Assembly (NCBI GenBank): GCA_030019025.1
Contig: JASEFR010000008.1
Coordinates: 16,901-49,410, forward strand
Source: a bacterium
GTDB lineage: Bacteria; Hydrothermota; Hydrothermia; UBA1063
Length of the DNA: 32,510 bases
Direction of reading: 5' to 3'
Shown here: in pieces, positions 10,749 to 18,337 of the stretch
Layout of the letters: every line of letters starts with the position of its first letter
Numbering within the stretch: the first letter of the stretch is position 1
Program-made: the position numbers and the translations under genes
Notes under the pieces: model-generated
What the model saw: the letters and a program-made list of their open reading frames with translations, nothing else
What the model was told of the DNA's origin: nothing
Databases searched by the model: none

Positions 10749-11392
10749 AACCATTCGTATTTTATACCAAATTAGACCTTGTTTATCTCACGAATAGGAA
10801 GGCGCGTAACATTATAGAGCTCCTTGAAGGGATAAAAGAAGCACCAGGATCTGTTATTTATCACCATACCCATCGCTTTCTTCAACAACATATCAATTTG
10901 TCTCCCGAGCCTCCAAATGATTTTGCTTACTGGACTGTTCATGCTTTACAAGAGCCGGTTCTGGGTGAGAAATTGGCTGCAATAGACATAATTGATTTTA
11001 AAACAATTGCAGAGTTGAAGGAAAAGATTATTCAAACTATCGAAGAATACCTCTTAACTAAACCAGTTATTAGAAATGTTCCTCCGGGGATGGAATTCCA
11101 TTTTATGAAATCCAAAAGTTTTGTACTTAATACAGGCTATGTTGCAAATAATTTAAAGGAATTTTGTGAAATTTTGAGAATAGTTAATATAAATTCTCTC
11201 TATCTTCATGTGTTTGAATCGAGGATGAGGCTGGGCAAGATGAATGACGACTTTTCCATCTGGTTGAGGTCTATTGGTGAGGAAAAGGCAGCAGAGGAAA
11301 TCTCAAGGCTTGATCCTTACACATATACGCTTGAAGGATTAAGGTCTAAAATTTTAAGAATTTTGGAGAGGAGAATAAATGAGAAGTATTGA
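10745..11392 (+). CDS. Unknown protein between trehalose genes, possibly DUF5752 type
   Basis: A 215-residue protein without signal peptide or membrane segment. It is mostly alpha-helical by composition. It carries SVIYHHTHRFLQQH near residue 40, with clustered histidines, and PPNDFAYWTVHAL near residue 58. The length, these motifs and the position next to a TreT-like gene resemble what I recall of the DUF5752 family, whose function is unknown; this is memory, not a search. The start overlaps the phosphatase stop by 4 bases, and the 3' end overlaps the TreT-like gene by 14 bases. It is therefore co-translated with trehalose enzymes and may regulate or assist them. The His cluster could bind a metal or phosphate. 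No reaction can be assigned. Confidence 0.8.
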   Translation: MKPFVFYTKLDLVYLTNRKARNIIELLEGIKEAPGSVIYHHTHRFLQQHINLSPEPPNDFAYWTVHALQEPVLGEKLAAIDIIDFKTIAELKEKIIQTIEEYLLTKPVIRNVPPGMEFHFMKSKSFVLNTGYVANNLKEFCEILRIVNINSLYLHVFESRMRLGKMNDDFSIWLRSIGEEKAAEEISRLDPYTYTLEGLRSKILRILERRINEKY

Positions 11393-12605
11393 GGATTACG
11401 AACCTTTTGTCGGACGTTTTGTGATTCAAGAGTTGTTAGAGTTGGGTAAAAAACTTTCAGGCATCACTGTACAAAATATAAACTCGACTGCTGTAGGAGG
11501 TGGAGTTGCTGAAATCCTTAGTCGGATGGTTCCTTTATTCAGACAGCTTGGAATTGACGCAAGGTGGGACGTTATTAAGGGGGGAGAGAAGTTCTTCAAG
11601 ATAACAAAAAAGTTTCACAATGCCTTACACGGAGTACCGGTACAGATTGAGGAATCTGAATTTGAGCATTTTCTTGCTGTTAATGAGATGAATGCTCAGG
11701 AGATAGAATTTGTCGGAGATATAATTTTTGTTCATGATCCTCAACCTATAGCTCTTATTGAAAAGAAAGAAGAGATTGGAAAACGCTGGCTGTGGAGATG
11801 TCATATTGATTTTTCTAAGCCTCAGGAATATGTTTGGTTGTTTTTGAAGACCTACATTGAAAAATACGATGCCGCAATTTTTTCTGCACCTGCATTCGCG
11901 AGGGAGCTTAGCATACCGCAAATTTTAATTTCTCCATCGATAGATCCCCTTAGCGATAAAAATAGAGAGCTTACCGAGGAAGAAATTAATTCGGTTATTG
12001 AAAGGTTTCAAATAGATAGGAGTAGGCCGATAGTCACACAAATTTCAAGGTTTGATTATTTAAAGGATCCCCTTGGCGTTATAGAAGCTTACAGATTGGC
12101 CAAGAAACATGTTGATTGTCAGCTCGTTCTTGCAGGAGGTCCTGCAAGTGACGATCCCGAGGGGGAAGCAGTGTTAAACGAAGTTAGGGAAGCGGCTGAA
12201 GCTGATCCCGATATACATATCTTGCTTCTTCCTCCTGGGAGTGACATTGAAATTAATGCTTTACAGAGAGCCTCTACGGTTGTTCTTCAGAAGTCTCTAA
12301 AAGAGGGCTTTGGATTAACGGTTGCTGAGGCATTGTGGAAAGAGAAACCGGTAATTGCGAGCGCCGTGGGAGGGATTCCACTTCAGATAACCCATAAGTA
12401 TTCAGGAATACTCACTCATACAATTGAAGGAACGGCATTCTGGATAAAGCAGCTAATTAACGAGCCGGAATTTGCTAAAAGACTCGGTAAAAATGGCAAA
12501 GAGCATATAAAAAACAATTTTCTCATTACAAGACATCTGAGAGATTATATGTTAACTTTTCTATCGGTGATATTAGAAAAAGACACTGATGTGATTTATC
12601 TATAA
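11379..12605 (+). CDS. treT: Trehalose glycosyltransferring synthase, TreT-like (GT4)
   Basis: A 408-residue GT-B glycosyltransferase. The N-terminal half has STAVGGGVAEIL (36-47), DARWDVI, KKFHNALHG and WRCHIDFS, as in TreT and trehalose phosphorylase-like enzymes. The C-terminal half has the donor site with QISRFDYLKDPLG and the E-x7-E pair Glu309/Glu317 in KEGFGLTVAEALW. TreT makes trehalose from NDP-glucose and glucose and can run in reverse, releasing glucose from trehalose imported by a neighbouring transporter (known from Thermococcus). That fits the ABC transporter upstream. It overlaps the unknown gene by 14 bases. Members of this clade may instead be phosphorylases, so the exact reaction is inferred. 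Confidence 0.88.
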   Translation: MRSIEDYEPFVGRFVIQELLELGKKLSGITVQNINSTAVGGGVAEILSRMVPLFRQLGIDARWDVIKGGEKFFKITKKFHNALHGVPVQIEESEFEHFLAVNEMNAQEIEFVGDIIFVHDPQPIALIEKKEEIGKRWLWRCHIDFSKPQEYVWLFLKTYIEKYDAAIFSAPAFARELSIPQILISPSIDPLSDKNRELTEEEINSVIERFQIDRSRPIVTQISRFDYLKDPLGVIEAYRLAKKHVDCQLVLAGGPASDDPEGEAVLNEVREAAEADPDIHILLLPPGSDIEINALQRASTVVLQKSLKEGFGLTVAEALWKEKPVIASAVGGIPLQITHKYSGILTHTIEGTAFWIKQLINEPEFAKRLGKNGKEHIKNNFLITRHLRDYMLTFLSVILEKDTDVIYL

Positions 12606-12644
12606 GTTTTCCCTTTATTTTTAGGTGTTTCCAAACTCCTTTGC

Positions 12645-12690
12645 AATTTTTTCTATAGGTTGTGTGGTTTAGGCACTGATAGAAAAAATT
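12645..12690. repeat. 12-bp perfect inverted repeat in the intergenic region after treT
   Basis: AATTTTTTCTAT (12645-12656) is perfectly complementary to ATAGAAAAAATT (12679-12690), with a 22-base spacer between. The stem is very AT-rich and no clean T-run follows, so it is a weak terminator candidate at best. It may be a protein-binding site or the remains of a terminator for the trehalose operon. The rest of this 212-base gap (12606-12817) holds a candidate promoter near its end and no gene that I can support. Confidence 0.45.
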
Positions 12691-12779
12691 TGTCTTATTT
12701 CTCAACTTCTTAGAGAGTTTTATGTACGACTTTTTGTGTGGGGTAATAAAATTTTTCTTAGTGGAAGTCTATATAATCT

Positions 12780-12808
12780 TTGACATCATATAGGTTTTGC
12801 TTTAACCT
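12780..12808 (+). promoter_or_regulatory. Candidate promoter of the envelope glycan-binding cluster
   Basis: A perfect -35 TTGACA (12780-12785), a 17-base spacer, then TAACCT (12803-12808), which keeps only the three most conserved -10 positions. Transcription would start about 3 bases before the ATG at 12818, giving an almost leaderless message. That matches the absence of a ribosome binding site there. An alternative is the perfect -10 TATAAT at 12772-12777, which has no good -35. Confidence 0.4.
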
Positions 12809-12817
12809 TATTCAACT

Positions 12818-14224
12818 ATGTCAGTGCTGTTATTAATTTTATCCTTTCCTATAGTGTTAAATGGTTATTTTGAGGGGGAGTATCTGGCCCAAAAGTCAAG
12901 GGTTCCGGTAAACTGGGATATGTGGAATCCTAAGAATTACTTTGAAATGAAATTTTCTGTGAACCCATCGCCGGGGCTAAATGGGTTTTTCTCCCTCTCA
13001 GCACTCTCAAATGCCAACGGAATGCGGTTTTTTATGAACCAGGGGCATCTTTCTTACAGGACATCTAACACTGAATTTGCGATTTTTTCAAGGGAGGATA
13101 GATTCTGGATATCAAGCCCACTACTTTTTCTTGTAAATACCGACAGGGTAAAGGATGATGCCTGGGGTCCGAAAGCTGAAGGTATGAGATTTGATCTATG
13201 GGAATGGAAAGGATTTTACGCCACGGGTATTGCTTCTAAATTCAGAACGTGGGATGGAGAGGCATATCTTGCTTCCTTGACAAAGAGATTTGGAGAGAGA
13301 TTTGAGATTGGGACTATTTACTTAAAGAAAGATTGGAGGGGATCTGGAAATTCCTTTAATAGCATCTATTCTTTAAATGGAAAGACACACATAAAAGGCC
13401 CCCTCAACTTACGGTTTGAAGTTGCAAGAAGTATCCATCCCTCTCAACTTACCCCCCAAAAGAGCGATGATTACGCCTTAGAACTGGAATTTAGGAGGAT
13501 AAGGCTTAAGAATCTATCCATTGCATGGAGTTTCTTCAATTACGGTATTGATTTCATAGACGAGTTTTCCAATAAGTTTAATTTAAACTTTGACAGGGAG
13601 TTTGATAGAAGAGGTATTTACGGGGAGTTTATCTATCTCGTTCCTTATAAAGCGGTTAATCTGATATACAAAACTCGTTACTGGGAGTCGAGATTTGACG
13701 AAACATATCCCGGGTTCCTGCTACCTCACAAATACAATAAATGGTGGAATTACGGTGAGGTATACATCGAGTATTACGGAGGCGTCTCTTCTAAGTTCTA
13801 CATAGAATCTCTTAAAGATACATCACAGACCTGGAATCACCTCTTTTTTGAGATTGGTGGGGAAAACAATCTAATGAAGCTGCGTTTACAGTATAAAATT
13901 ATGGATTTTGGAATTAATCGTGATGGTCAGTCGGTTTATTATTCTATTGGTGAGAGGAACTTGATAGGCGCTGAGTTGAGGGTTAACATAACCCAGAGCC
14001 TCTTTTTCTATGGCAGGGCTGCGGTTGGAATGGGGGTTGGTCGTTCTTGGGAGAGTCTTTTTCTGCAGTTAGGATATAGGGGGATCAAAAATACTGAAAT
14101 TTTCTTAGAATATGGGGAACCCGGACATACTGATGGAGATTTGGTAAATGACTGGGATTTTTCAAACAACCCCTACCTCAGGACAGAGGATAGGGTAAAG
14201 TTACTTGTAAAATATTGGTTCTGA
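12818..14224 (+). CDS. Predicted outer-membrane beta-barrel protein, unknown
   Basis: A 468-residue exported protein not assignable to a named family. A short hydrophobic leader (MSVLLLILSFPIVL) precedes a long series of alternating polar/hydrophobic, aromatic-rich strands such as YGEVYIEYYG and SLFFYGRAAVGMG. The final residue is Phe (VKYWF), the usual C-terminal signature of outer-membrane barrels. The leader lacks the normal positive charges. An in-frame stop at 12803 rules out a longer start, so ATG 12818 is the first choice. No ribosome binding site is visible. It heads a cluster of carbohydrate-binding envelope genes and ends 15 bases before the next one. It may be a porin or a surface glycan protein; no catalytic motif is visible. 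Confidence 0.8.
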   Translation: MSVLLLILSFPIVLNGYFEGEYLAQKSRVPVNWDMWNPKNYFEMKFSVNPSPGLNGFFSLSALSNANGMRFFMNQGHLSYRTSNTEFAIFSREDRFWISSPLLFLVNTDRVKDDAWGPKAEGMRFDLWEWKGFYATGIASKFRTWDGEAYLASLTKRFGERFEIGTIYLKKDWRGSGNSFNSIYSLNGKTHIKGPLNLRFEVARSIHPSQLTPQKSDDYALELEFRRIRLKNLSIAWSFFNYGIDFIDEFSNKFNLNFDREFDRRGIYGEFIYLVPYKAVNLIYKTRYWESRFDETYPGFLLPHKYNKWWNYGEVYIEYYGGVSSKFYIESLKDTSQTWNHLFFEIGGENNLMKLRLQYKIMDFGINRDGQSVYYSIGERNLIGAELRVNITQSLFFYGRAAVGMGVGRSWESLFLQLGYRGIKNTEIFLEYGEPGHTDGDLVNDWDFSNNPYLRTEDRVKLLVKYWF

Positions 14225-14239
14225 AAAAGGAGTGTTAAT

Positions 14240-16078
14240 ATGCAAAACTTTATAATCCTTTCCCTTATTTTTCAAGGAGTCAGTTCAACCCCTCAAGGGG
14301 TAAAGTTTGAATATTACAATCCCCAGGCAAAAGCCGTGTACTTAGCTGGTGATTTCAATAACTGGTCTACCACTTCCCATCCTATGAGGAGAGAAAGTGA
14401 TGGTACTTTCTGGATTGTTGTGAAGCTGGCACCAGGTAAGTATGAATACAAGTTTGTTGTAGATGGTCAATGGACTGCAGACCCAGATAACCCTGTTACT
14501 GTTGGGGTTTATGGCAATTCTCTCGTGCGTGTTGGAGAAAATTATGCTGTATTACCTCCTGAAATGGCAACTAATACACCTGTTAGCTCAATTGTAAACT
14601 TTAATATCGATGCTCGTGGCTACTTAAAAGCAGATAAAGATTCAATTGAGGGAGGCAAGGCAGGCTATAGAGTTTTTGATTACATGCAGGATGTTAAAAT
14701 TGATCTGGATGCAAACCTGGAAGATAAAGCCGATCTATGGGTGAGGATAAGGTATAACACAAACACCGATCGGGAGCAGCAGACCCAATTGATTCCATTG
14801 AAGTTTGAACGAGGATTTTTCACTTTGAAAGGTGGAACTTTCAACTTTTATGCCTTTTATAACGCGCACAAGATTGCTGGCCCTGATCCATTTTCTTTGC
14901 TGAGAGAGGTAGGAGAGTTTCGCCGTGACTTTGGCGATGGAGAGCAGGGCGTCGTTTTAAATTTAAACAAATTTCTCATCTTTGATAATACGTATCTTGC
15001 TTATTCCAATAACATTCTTCAGGATAGAGACCTATTTTATTCAAATATAGGCAAGAATTTGGGTAAGTTGAATCTTGGGATAGTCTATCGTGGCCAGAGA
15101 GGACTGGAAAAGCTTTACAGGGTTCCTTCTCCCGATAGCCTAAAATCTAATGATACACTACTGTATTTCAATACCTATGAAAACGAAAATCTTTATGGCG
15201 GGTATTTGACTTTTGATGCGAAGAGATTTCTGCTCACTGCGGGTGGATTAATTGGGAACAGGGTACTTAACGCTGGTGAAAAGTATTCTGGAGATACACC
15301 ATATCCCGTTCATTTGAGCTGGCAGAAGTCCAAGATTATAAAAGGTTTATTCTCTATTAAGGGATTTACGGGCAAATGGATAAATTCCGCATGGGTTAAT
15401 TATGAAAAACATTATTATGATAAACTCTTTGTGAGAGGTGGGAGCCAGCTTTTTAAGTACTGGCGTTTTGGTTATAGCAATTCTTACAATGGGTATTTGG
15501 GCTTTAATTTCAGATATACTATTTTGAAAACCGATTCCTTTATGAATTGGAAGTACCTTTTTGAAGACCTGGAAAATCAGAGACTCGATTATGGTGAATT
15601 TCCGCTAATTTCCTATCCTCATTATCTCACTTTGAACCCCTATGTAAAGTGGAGATTTAAAAACCTTGGTCTAAGGTATGAATTAAAGTGGAATGCGTAC
15701 GCTATTAACCAGAAACCTTACACCTTGGAAAATCTTTTCCACATTGATTTGAAGATCTGGAAGCCGATATTGACCTATGAGCTAAGAACCTACACTGTAA
15801 AGAGTTCCCTTTTTGGACTTGAAAATACCTATGTTGACCACTTTGCTGAAATTGCCTATCCAATAAGTAAAAGTGCCATGGTGTCTCTGAATTATGGTTA
15901 TTTGCCATGGAATCTTGAAGATGAGTATTTTGCGAGGAGAGAATATTTGATAGAGCAAGGAGTTGATTACTCTTTGCTTGTCAACAATTTTAGGGGACTT
16001 GGTACTTTCTTAGACCTTGCGGAAACTTCTTTGTCAAAGGAAAGGGGTATTCAGTTATGGTTAAAAATAGCCTTTTAG
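14240..16078 (+). CDS. Glycogen-binding-domain/outer-membrane beta-barrel fusion protein
   Basis: A 612-residue exported protein. After a short hydrophobic leader, residues about 18-105 form an AMPK-type glycogen-binding (CBM48-like, E-set) domain, recognisable from AVYLAGDFNNWS, TFWIVVKLAPGKYEYKFVVDG and the WTADPDNP turn. The remaining roughly 500 residues are aromatic, strand-forming segments ending in Phe (WLKIAF), as in outer-membrane barrels. AAGGAG lies 7 bases before the ATG. The E-set domain normally binds alpha-1,4-glucan or packs against glucan-active domains in cytosolic enzymes. Here it precedes a predicted barrel, so it could hold a glucan at the surface or periplasmic mouth. 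The 3' end overlaps the next gene by 22 bases. The domain call is good; the role is inferred. Confidence 0.82.
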   Translation: MQNFIILSLIFQGVSSTPQGVKFEYYNPQAKAVYLAGDFNNWSTTSHPMRRESDGTFWIVVKLAPGKYEYKFVVDGQWTADPDNPVTVGVYGNSLVRVGENYAVLPPEMATNTPVSSIVNFNIDARGYLKADKDSIEGGKAGYRVFDYMQDVKIDLDANLEDKADLWVRIRYNTNTDREQQTQLIPLKFERGFFTLKGGTFNFYAFYNAHKIAGPDPFSLLREVGEFRRDFGDGEQGVVLNLNKFLIFDNTYLAYSNNILQDRDLFYSNIGKNLGKLNLGIVYRGQRGLEKLYRVPSPDSLKSNDTLLYFNTYENENLYGGYLTFDAKRFLLTAGGLIGNRVLNAGEKYSGDTPYPVHLSWQKSKIIKGLFSIKGFTGKWINSAWVNYEKHYYDKLFVRGGSQLFKYWRFGYSNSYNGYLGFNFRYTILKTDSFMNWKYLFEDLENQRLDYGEFPLISYPHYLTLNPYVKWRFKNLGLRYELKWNAYAINQKPYTLENLFHIDLKIWKPILTYELRTYTVKSSLFGLENTYVDHFAEIAYPISKSAMVSLNYGYLPWNLEDEYFARREYLIEQGVDYSLLVNNFRGLGTFLDLAETSLSKERGIQLWLKIAF

Positions 16079-16458
16079 CATTTATTTTGCTTGCAAGTGG
16101 TTGTGTGGTTCTGAGTCAAATTAAGCCGAGAGTACCTGCACCATATAGAACTCCTGAAGGGGTTGTTTTCCAATTTTATGCTCCCTCTGCTATGTATGTC
16201 AATCTGGCTGGTGACTTCAACCGCTGGTGCGGAACTCAGGATGGCCCTTTTAATCCAAACATCGGCAGGATGTATGATGATGGCACAAACGGTGATAAGA
16301 AAGGGGGTGATGGAATTTGGACTATAGTGGTTCCGCTGAAACCGGGAACTTATCAGTACAAGTATGTCGTGAATGGAACCAGCTGGTATCTCGACCCTTC
16401 CAATCCTGAGACGGTTCAATCTGGGCCCTATATAAATTCTCTTTTGAGAGTAGAATGA
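16057..16458 (+). CDS. Small glycogen-binding-domain lipoprotein
   Basis: A 133-residue lipoprotein with a lipobox ending at Cys16 (LASGC). Nearly all of the mature part is one AMPK-type glycogen-binding domain: MYVNLAGDFNRWC, then GIWTIVVPLKPGTYQYKYVVNG and YLDPSNPE. It is a clear relative of the N-terminal domain of the preceding barrel protein, so one probably arose by duplication. Between the first strands it has an insertion rich in Asp, Gly and Asn (MYDDGTNGDKKGGDG) that could bind calcium. The start lies inside the preceding gene, with an AAAGG-rich stretch upstream, and the stop overlaps the next gene by 4 bases. It likely acts as a membrane-anchored glucan-binding subunit. Confidence 0.85.
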   Translation: MVKNSLLAFILLASGCVVLSQIKPRVPAPYRTPEGVVFQFYAPSAMYVNLAGDFNRWCGTQDGPFNPNIGRMYDDGTNGDKKGGDGIWTIVVPLKPGTYQYKYVVNGTSWYLDPSNPETVQSGPYINSLLRVE

Positions 16459-16829
16459 AAAAGACGGTGATAAGGATTGTAGCTGTTTTTGCTTTTCTTC
16501 TTCAGGTTGTGTTGTTGATTTACTCGCTCATAAATTTTAAGGGTGGCGTGGAAGAGAATGTTCATTTTACTTTTTTGAGAATTACTTTACTGATAGGTAG
16601 TGCGGTTATGGTCATTATGACAAGGTACTTTCTAAGATTCATCAGTATTATGAAGAGTTCGAAAAGTACTTTATTCGTCCAAATTATTTCTCTATTGCCC
16701 GCTATAGTAATTCCTGCCGGAGGATTTGTCTTTGCGTACAGAATGCGGTCGGGCTCTGAATACATCCTATTTTTTGTGATAGGACTTTATCACCTCGTAA
16801 GATATTATCCTTTGCTGGAAAGAATTTGA
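16455..16829 (+). CDS. Small membrane protein with four predicted helices, unknown
   Basis: A 124-residue hydrophobic protein with segments near residues 8-27, 41-62, 74-94 and 101-118 and basic residues between them. I do not recognise the family. Its ATG overlaps the stop of the glycogen-binding lipoprotein gene (ATGA), which argues that it is really translated and belongs to the cluster. It could anchor or help assemble the neighbouring exported proteins, but nothing in the sequence shows this. Histidine and tyrosine near the C-terminus (GLYHLVRYYPLLERI) are unremarkable. Confidence 0.7.
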   Translation: MKKTVIRIVAVFAFLLQVVLLIYSLINFKGGVEENVHFTFLRITLLIGSAVMVIMTRYFLRFISIMKSSKSTLFVQIISLLPAIVIPAGGFVFAYRMRSGSEYILFFVIGLYHLVRYYPLLERI

Positions 16830-16896
16830 TGGGAGTTTTTTAATGCCAATTTTGTGGAGGTATTTTAAAAAGTTGGAAAAATTTAAGGAGGTATTT

Positions 16897-18282
16897 ATGA
16901 AGAGGCTTTTGCCTTTAGTGATTTTGTTTTTTCTCTTTTCCTGCGCAAGGGAGGAAGGTGAACCCTTGGTGAATCCTCCCGGGCAGGCTTATAGAACGCA
17001 GTACAATTCTATGCAGGTGGTTGGGGATTTTCAGGGATGGAACCTGAACGACTTTGATAATACTAAAATGACACTGGTAGCCGATTACCAGTGGGAGAAA
17101 ATTGTTTATTTCAATGCTCCTCAGGACAGTATCAGATTCAAGTTCGTAGCCAATAGAGATTGGAACTATGCCTTTGGGACCCAGGGTGCCGATACTGGGC
17201 TTTCTGGTTATGCTGAGCCTAATTGTAACGGACTTGGTGATCATATAACGGCTGGTCCTTTAAGACAGGCAGGTTACTGGAAATTTGAATTTAATGAGAA
17301 AACTTTAAGATACCAGATCTCTTTGGTTTCTACTCCTCAGGGCAGAATTTATGGCGTTGTAGCCTTTGCGGATGATACAGTGCCTCCTTATCCAGAAGCG
17401 ACGGTTCGGGTTTATAGGGATACTTTGCAGGTTGCGATGGTTAAAAGTGATACGCTGGATGGTAGTTATGAGGTAAATAACCTTGATGATGGAACATACA
17501 AGCTCTTTTTCCAGGCTACTGGTTACGACCCCGAGTCACTCATCGTCACAATTTCAGGATGGAATTCTGTTAATGCCGACACCGTAGTCTTAAATCCTGC
17601 GACTATAGGTGAGTATGCCTTTGCAGATGGTCCTTTCGTTAGTATAACGGTGGATGGAGATTTAAGTGACTGGCCATCGGTGGCTGTTATGGATACCCTT
17701 GGAGACAGCCCTTGGGGTCTCTCTGGTGACCTCGGTGCCCTTTACGTTGGGCATGATGCGGAGAATCTTTATTTAGGTCTTCATTATGCTGCGAGAGATA
17801 ACGCGGTTATAATTTATATCAATGTAAATAACAGCGATCCTACGGATGGAACCCTTGATGGAGACTCCATTGACTGGTTCCCGAGAAATTTCCAGTTTAC
17901 GGATTCTACACCGGCAGAATTTATAATTGCCAAGTGGGCATCTGCAACTCCTTATGGGCCCTATCTAAGACATATTATATCTTCTACAGCTACACAAGAA
18001 ATTCCTGCATCCGATTATTCTATAACGGATGTGCCGGATACTTCCGATCCTACAGGTAAGACAAGGTTTATGGAAGTAAAGATTCCATATGATGTGTTAT
18101 ATAACCTTGGTCAAAACAGGGTAGTGCCCTATGCAAAGATAAGAGTTGTGGCTGTTGTAGCTGGTGGTGATCACTGGAATGGGCCAGAAAGCTTGCCAGA
18201 AAATAGTGGTACTGACGGTGCTGGAAATCCAACTTTATTGAGTAATATGTATGTTGAGGAGATAGATAGAGACGGCCAATGA
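16897..18282 (+). CDS. Multidomain carbohydrate-binding lipoprotein
   Basis: A 461-residue lipoprotein starting at ATG 16897, chosen because AAGGAGG lies 5 bases before it and a lipobox (LFSC, Cys16) follows. The open frame reaches back to 16843 without support. Residues about 25-135 resemble an E-set/X25-type starch-binding fold (MQVVGDFQGWNLNDFD, FKFVANRDWNYAFG). Residues about 145-230 match a carboxypeptidase-regulatory-like beta-sandwich (SYEVNNLDDGTYKLFF). Residues about 240-460 look like a CBM9/DOMON-type domain (VDGDLSDWPSV, ENLYLGLHY, then acidic loops). No glycosidase catalytic motif is visible, so it appears to be a binding or scaffold protein at the membrane. It ends the envelope cluster and is followed by a strong hairpin. 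Confidence 0.8.
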   Translation: MKRLLPLVILFFLFSCAREEGEPLVNPPGQAYRTQYNSMQVVGDFQGWNLNDFDNTKMTLVADYQWEKIVYFNAPQDSIRFKFVANRDWNYAFGTQGADTGLSGYAEPNCNGLGDHITAGPLRQAGYWKFEFNEKTLRYQISLVSTPQGRIYGVVAFADDTVPPYPEATVRVYRDTLQVAMVKSDTLDGSYEVNNLDDGTYKLFFQATGYDPESLIVTISGWNSVNADTVVLNPATIGEYAFADGPFVSITVDGDLSDWPSVAVMDTLGDSPWGLSGDLGALYVGHDAENLYLGLHYAARDNAVIIYINVNNSDPTDGTLDGDSIDWFPRNFQFTDSTPAEFIIAKWASATPYGPYLRHIISSTATQEIPASDYSITDVPDTSDPTGKTRFMEVKIPYDVLYNLGQNRVVPYAKIRVVAVVAGGDHWNGPESLPENSGTDGAGNPTLLSNMYVEEIDRDGQ

Positions 18283-18287
18283 TTGAA

Positions 18288-18334
18288 AGGGGCGACACCC
18301 CTTCGGGGTGTCGCCCCTAAAAGTAATTTTTCTT
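18288..18334 (+). terminator. Strong GC-rich hairpin, probable terminator between envelope cluster and nth
   Basis: Bases 18288-18301 pair perfectly with 18305-18318: 14 bp, GGGGCGACACCCC core, three-base TTC loop or a shifted UUCG loop. The first T-run (TTTTTCTT, 18327-18334) begins 8 bases after the stem rather than directly, so termination may be partial. The next gene starts almost at once, with no room for a separate promoter. Partial read-through, or a role in mRNA stability, is therefore possible. Confidence 0.6.
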
Positions 18335-18337
18335 AAA

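Noticed and set aside
12606-12817. Possible gene or small RNA between treT and the barrel gene
   Set aside because: No open frame with a start signal was found, and the only structure is the AT-rich inverted repeat. There is insufficient evidence for an RNA gene.
12818-18282. Canonical Sus/TonB polysaccharide utilisation locus
   Set aside because: No TonB box, plug domain, SusD-like or glycosidase motif was recognised, so the standard name does not apply.
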